Shown one piece after another: positions 62,413 through 64,000 of a stretch of DNA of 64,000 bases. Origin of the DNA: Actinernus sp. WN-2022 (Eukaryota > Cnidaria > Anthozoa > Actiniaria > Actinernidae); NCBI GenBank assembly GCA_030867875.1, contig JAOWCC010001634.1:32383867-32447866 (forward strand), given 5' to 3'. Below the pieces are notes generated by a model. That model was not told the DNA's origin and searched no databases. It was given only the letters and a program-made list of their open reading frames with translations. Position 1 is the first letter of the stretch; each line of letters begins with the position of its first letter. A program made the translations under genes and the position numbers.

Positions 62413-64000
62413 CCTCACGCGAATTCTACTCCAAATCTTCTCGTCTGCATGTGTGACCATCTCACATCATTTAGTGCTGGGATCCTTGTTCCACCTAATC
62501 ATATCGACTTCGATAAAGTATTCCTCGGTTTCAGAAACATTGGATCAAACCTTTCAGTCCTCTTTACTGTCATTGGATTGTTTCTTCTCTACTTTATTGC
62601 CCTTATATTAGCAAGACGAGCCGACAATAAAGACAAGCTAATGGTAAGATGAGCCACCGGACACGAAAAGATGGCGGCTTCTATTTGTACCCACAATTCC
62701 TCGCGCGCGAAAAACTTTAACTTTCATAAAATTGCGGTGGAGGTCTTAAATCATAAAAACAAGCCAGAACATTCAATTGATGTTGCCAATACACTGTCAT
62801 TGAAGAGAATAGAGGAATTGTATGTGTGCTTCACTGTGTTAGGTTCGCAAGGGATTGTGGTCAAATGGAGAGCCGCCATCTTTTTCCGTACGGTAGATTC
62901 ACCATCGTATGTTCCCTCCACGGCCACCACTGAAATATAACATCAACGAAACTTAATATCCTATAAAGTAATTATGCCAGTTTAACTTCACTTGTATTAA
63001 GCTCTAAATATCTTAAACATCTTTTTAGCGGACAACTACAGTATTGACTGCACCACACACAAATGAAGCTAGCTACAGCTACGAGATCAGCGTTTACACA
63101 GGGACGTTCCAAGGCTCGGGAACAACTGCCAACGTTGCTATGGTGATTTGTGGTGATCATGACAACAGCTCTGTCATCCGTCTGGCGGACGGGAGTGGTA
63201 AATCAGATAAACTTCTTTCGCGTAGTAATGTCGCACAGTTCACAATAAACACGCCGAAATGTTTTGGTCCAATCAATTACATCAACATATGGCATAACAA
63301 TGCTGGAGACAATCCTTCTTGGTTTCTACACCAGGTTGTCATTCGTGATATACAGACAGAAAATAAATACTTTTTCCTCCACAGCGATTGGCTTTCAGTT
63401 GACAAAGGGGATGGGAAAATTCAACGGCGGATCTACACTGCGAGTAGAAAGGAAATGACAAAATTCAGAAATCTTTTTTACGCGCATACTTCTAAGGGCT
63501 TTGGAGATAAACATTTATGGATGTCTGTGGTTCTACGTTCTCCCACAAGTCCCTTCACTCGAGTACAGCGTGTTACGTGCTGCTTGTCGCTGTGTTTGTC
63601 GGTTATGCTTGCAAATGCCATGTTTTATAAAACTGCTGGAGGATCACACAATACAATCAAGATTGGTCGGATACAGTTTAGTTTAAGACAAATAATCATA
63701 GGCATCGAGAGCAGCCTTGTAGCTTTCCCTCTTAACGTTCTTATTATAACTTTGTTCCGTAAAGTTCGACCCAAAGTTGAAAGGACCAGTAAAGGCAAAA
63801 GCAACACCAAGTTCAACAAGAACGAAGTCTCAAATTACGATAGAGAAGACACCGATGCTAGCAGCAACAAATCCTCAAGTTCTGCTAATGATGAAGGCAA
63901 CACCTTCAACAACTCGAACTGTCGTCGTCATTATTGGACAGTATACTTCGCCTATGCCCTTTGCTTTGTGAGCTCTCTGACGTCAGCTGTGTTTGTGATT
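62413..64000 (+). CDS. Polycystin-1-like receptor-channel (PKD1L gene B), partial, runs off the window
   Basis: Exon 62413-62643 encodes the GPS autoproteolysis motif (LVCMCDHLTSFSAGILV, cleavage expected at the His-Leu-Thr site) and the first membrane helix (LSVLFTVIGLFLLYFIALIL). It ends at a GTAAGA donor. Exon 63029 to the window end starts in phase 0 with TTTVLTAPHTNEASYSYEISVYTG. It carries the PLAT domain (IWHNNAGDNPSWFLHQVVIRD), the SPFTRVQRVTCCLSLCLSV block and the following membrane helices with a long Ser/Asn-rich cytosolic loop. It is highly similar to exon 1 of gene A, including identical long runs in the PLAT and TM2 regions, so the two genes are recent paralogues in direct orientation. 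The pore-forming part lies right of the window. Upstream extracellular exons are unresolved. Confidence 0.88.

Noticed and set aside
1..64000. Bacterial-type operons, rRNA, riboswitches, intrinsic terminators
   Set aside because: The window is eukaryotic: spliced genes, non-LTR elements and GT-AG introns; nothing resembling these features was found.

Overview
The window looks like animal nuclear DNA, most likely from a cnidarian (coral or sea anemone). It is AT-rich and intron-bearing, and holds two polycystin-1-like (PKD1L) receptor-channel genes in the same orientation. They sit in a dense bed of transposable elements: Harbinger, CR1/L2-like retrotransposons, hAT, Crypton, several TTAA-target elements and a Polinton. 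The species cannot be named from sequence alone.

Layout. 1-4770 is the right part of a Harbinger DNA transposon (accessory ORF1 exons on +, three-exon transposase on -) that landed inside a CR1/L2-like retrotransposon (4774-6476). 6.5-10.3 kb holds a 43-bp tandem array, an interspersed repeat and a second decayed reverse transcriptase. 11259-19465 is PKD1L gene A (three exons: PLAT domain, polycystin membrane helices, pore) with mobile elements in its large intron. 19.5-34 kb is gene-poor and holds MITEs, a broken Crypton tyrosine recombinase, a hAT element nested in a CR1 3' end, and an ORF1 relic.

34023-50226 is the most striking feature: a complete 16.2-kb Polinton/Maverick (adintovirus-like endogenous virus). 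It has 483-bp terminal inverted repeats with no differences seen by eye, a perfect 6-bp target duplication (AAAGAA) and no broken genes. It encodes a protein-primed DNA polymerase, chromodomain integrase, adenain-like protease, PLA2-like virion protein, membrane-active pX-like protein, double-jelly-roll major capsid protein, penton-like minor capsid protein and a packaging ATPase. It also encodes two fibre-like proteins, a two-helix membrane protein and a VLTF3-like zinc-ribbon protein. Replication and capsid genes run leftward; ATPase, fibre and membrane genes run rightward from a divergent promoter containing four tandem GATA sites. The integrase has no AUG before its first catalytic Asp. 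It overlaps the PLA2 gene in the -1 frame at a textbook A_AAA_AAC slippery site followed, 7 nt later, by a 13-bp stem. This suggests the integrase is made as a frameshift fusion to a virion protein, an arrangement I do not know to be described for Polintons.

50.2-62.4 kb holds two decayed retrotransposons facing each other, a 33-bp minisatellite inside the endonuclease region of one, more MITEs, a RecQ-like helicase fragment inside an inverted-repeat element, and two exons of a secreted protein. 62413 to the end is PKD1L gene B (GPS/TM1 exon plus PLAT/membrane exon), a close paralogue of gene A that runs off the window.
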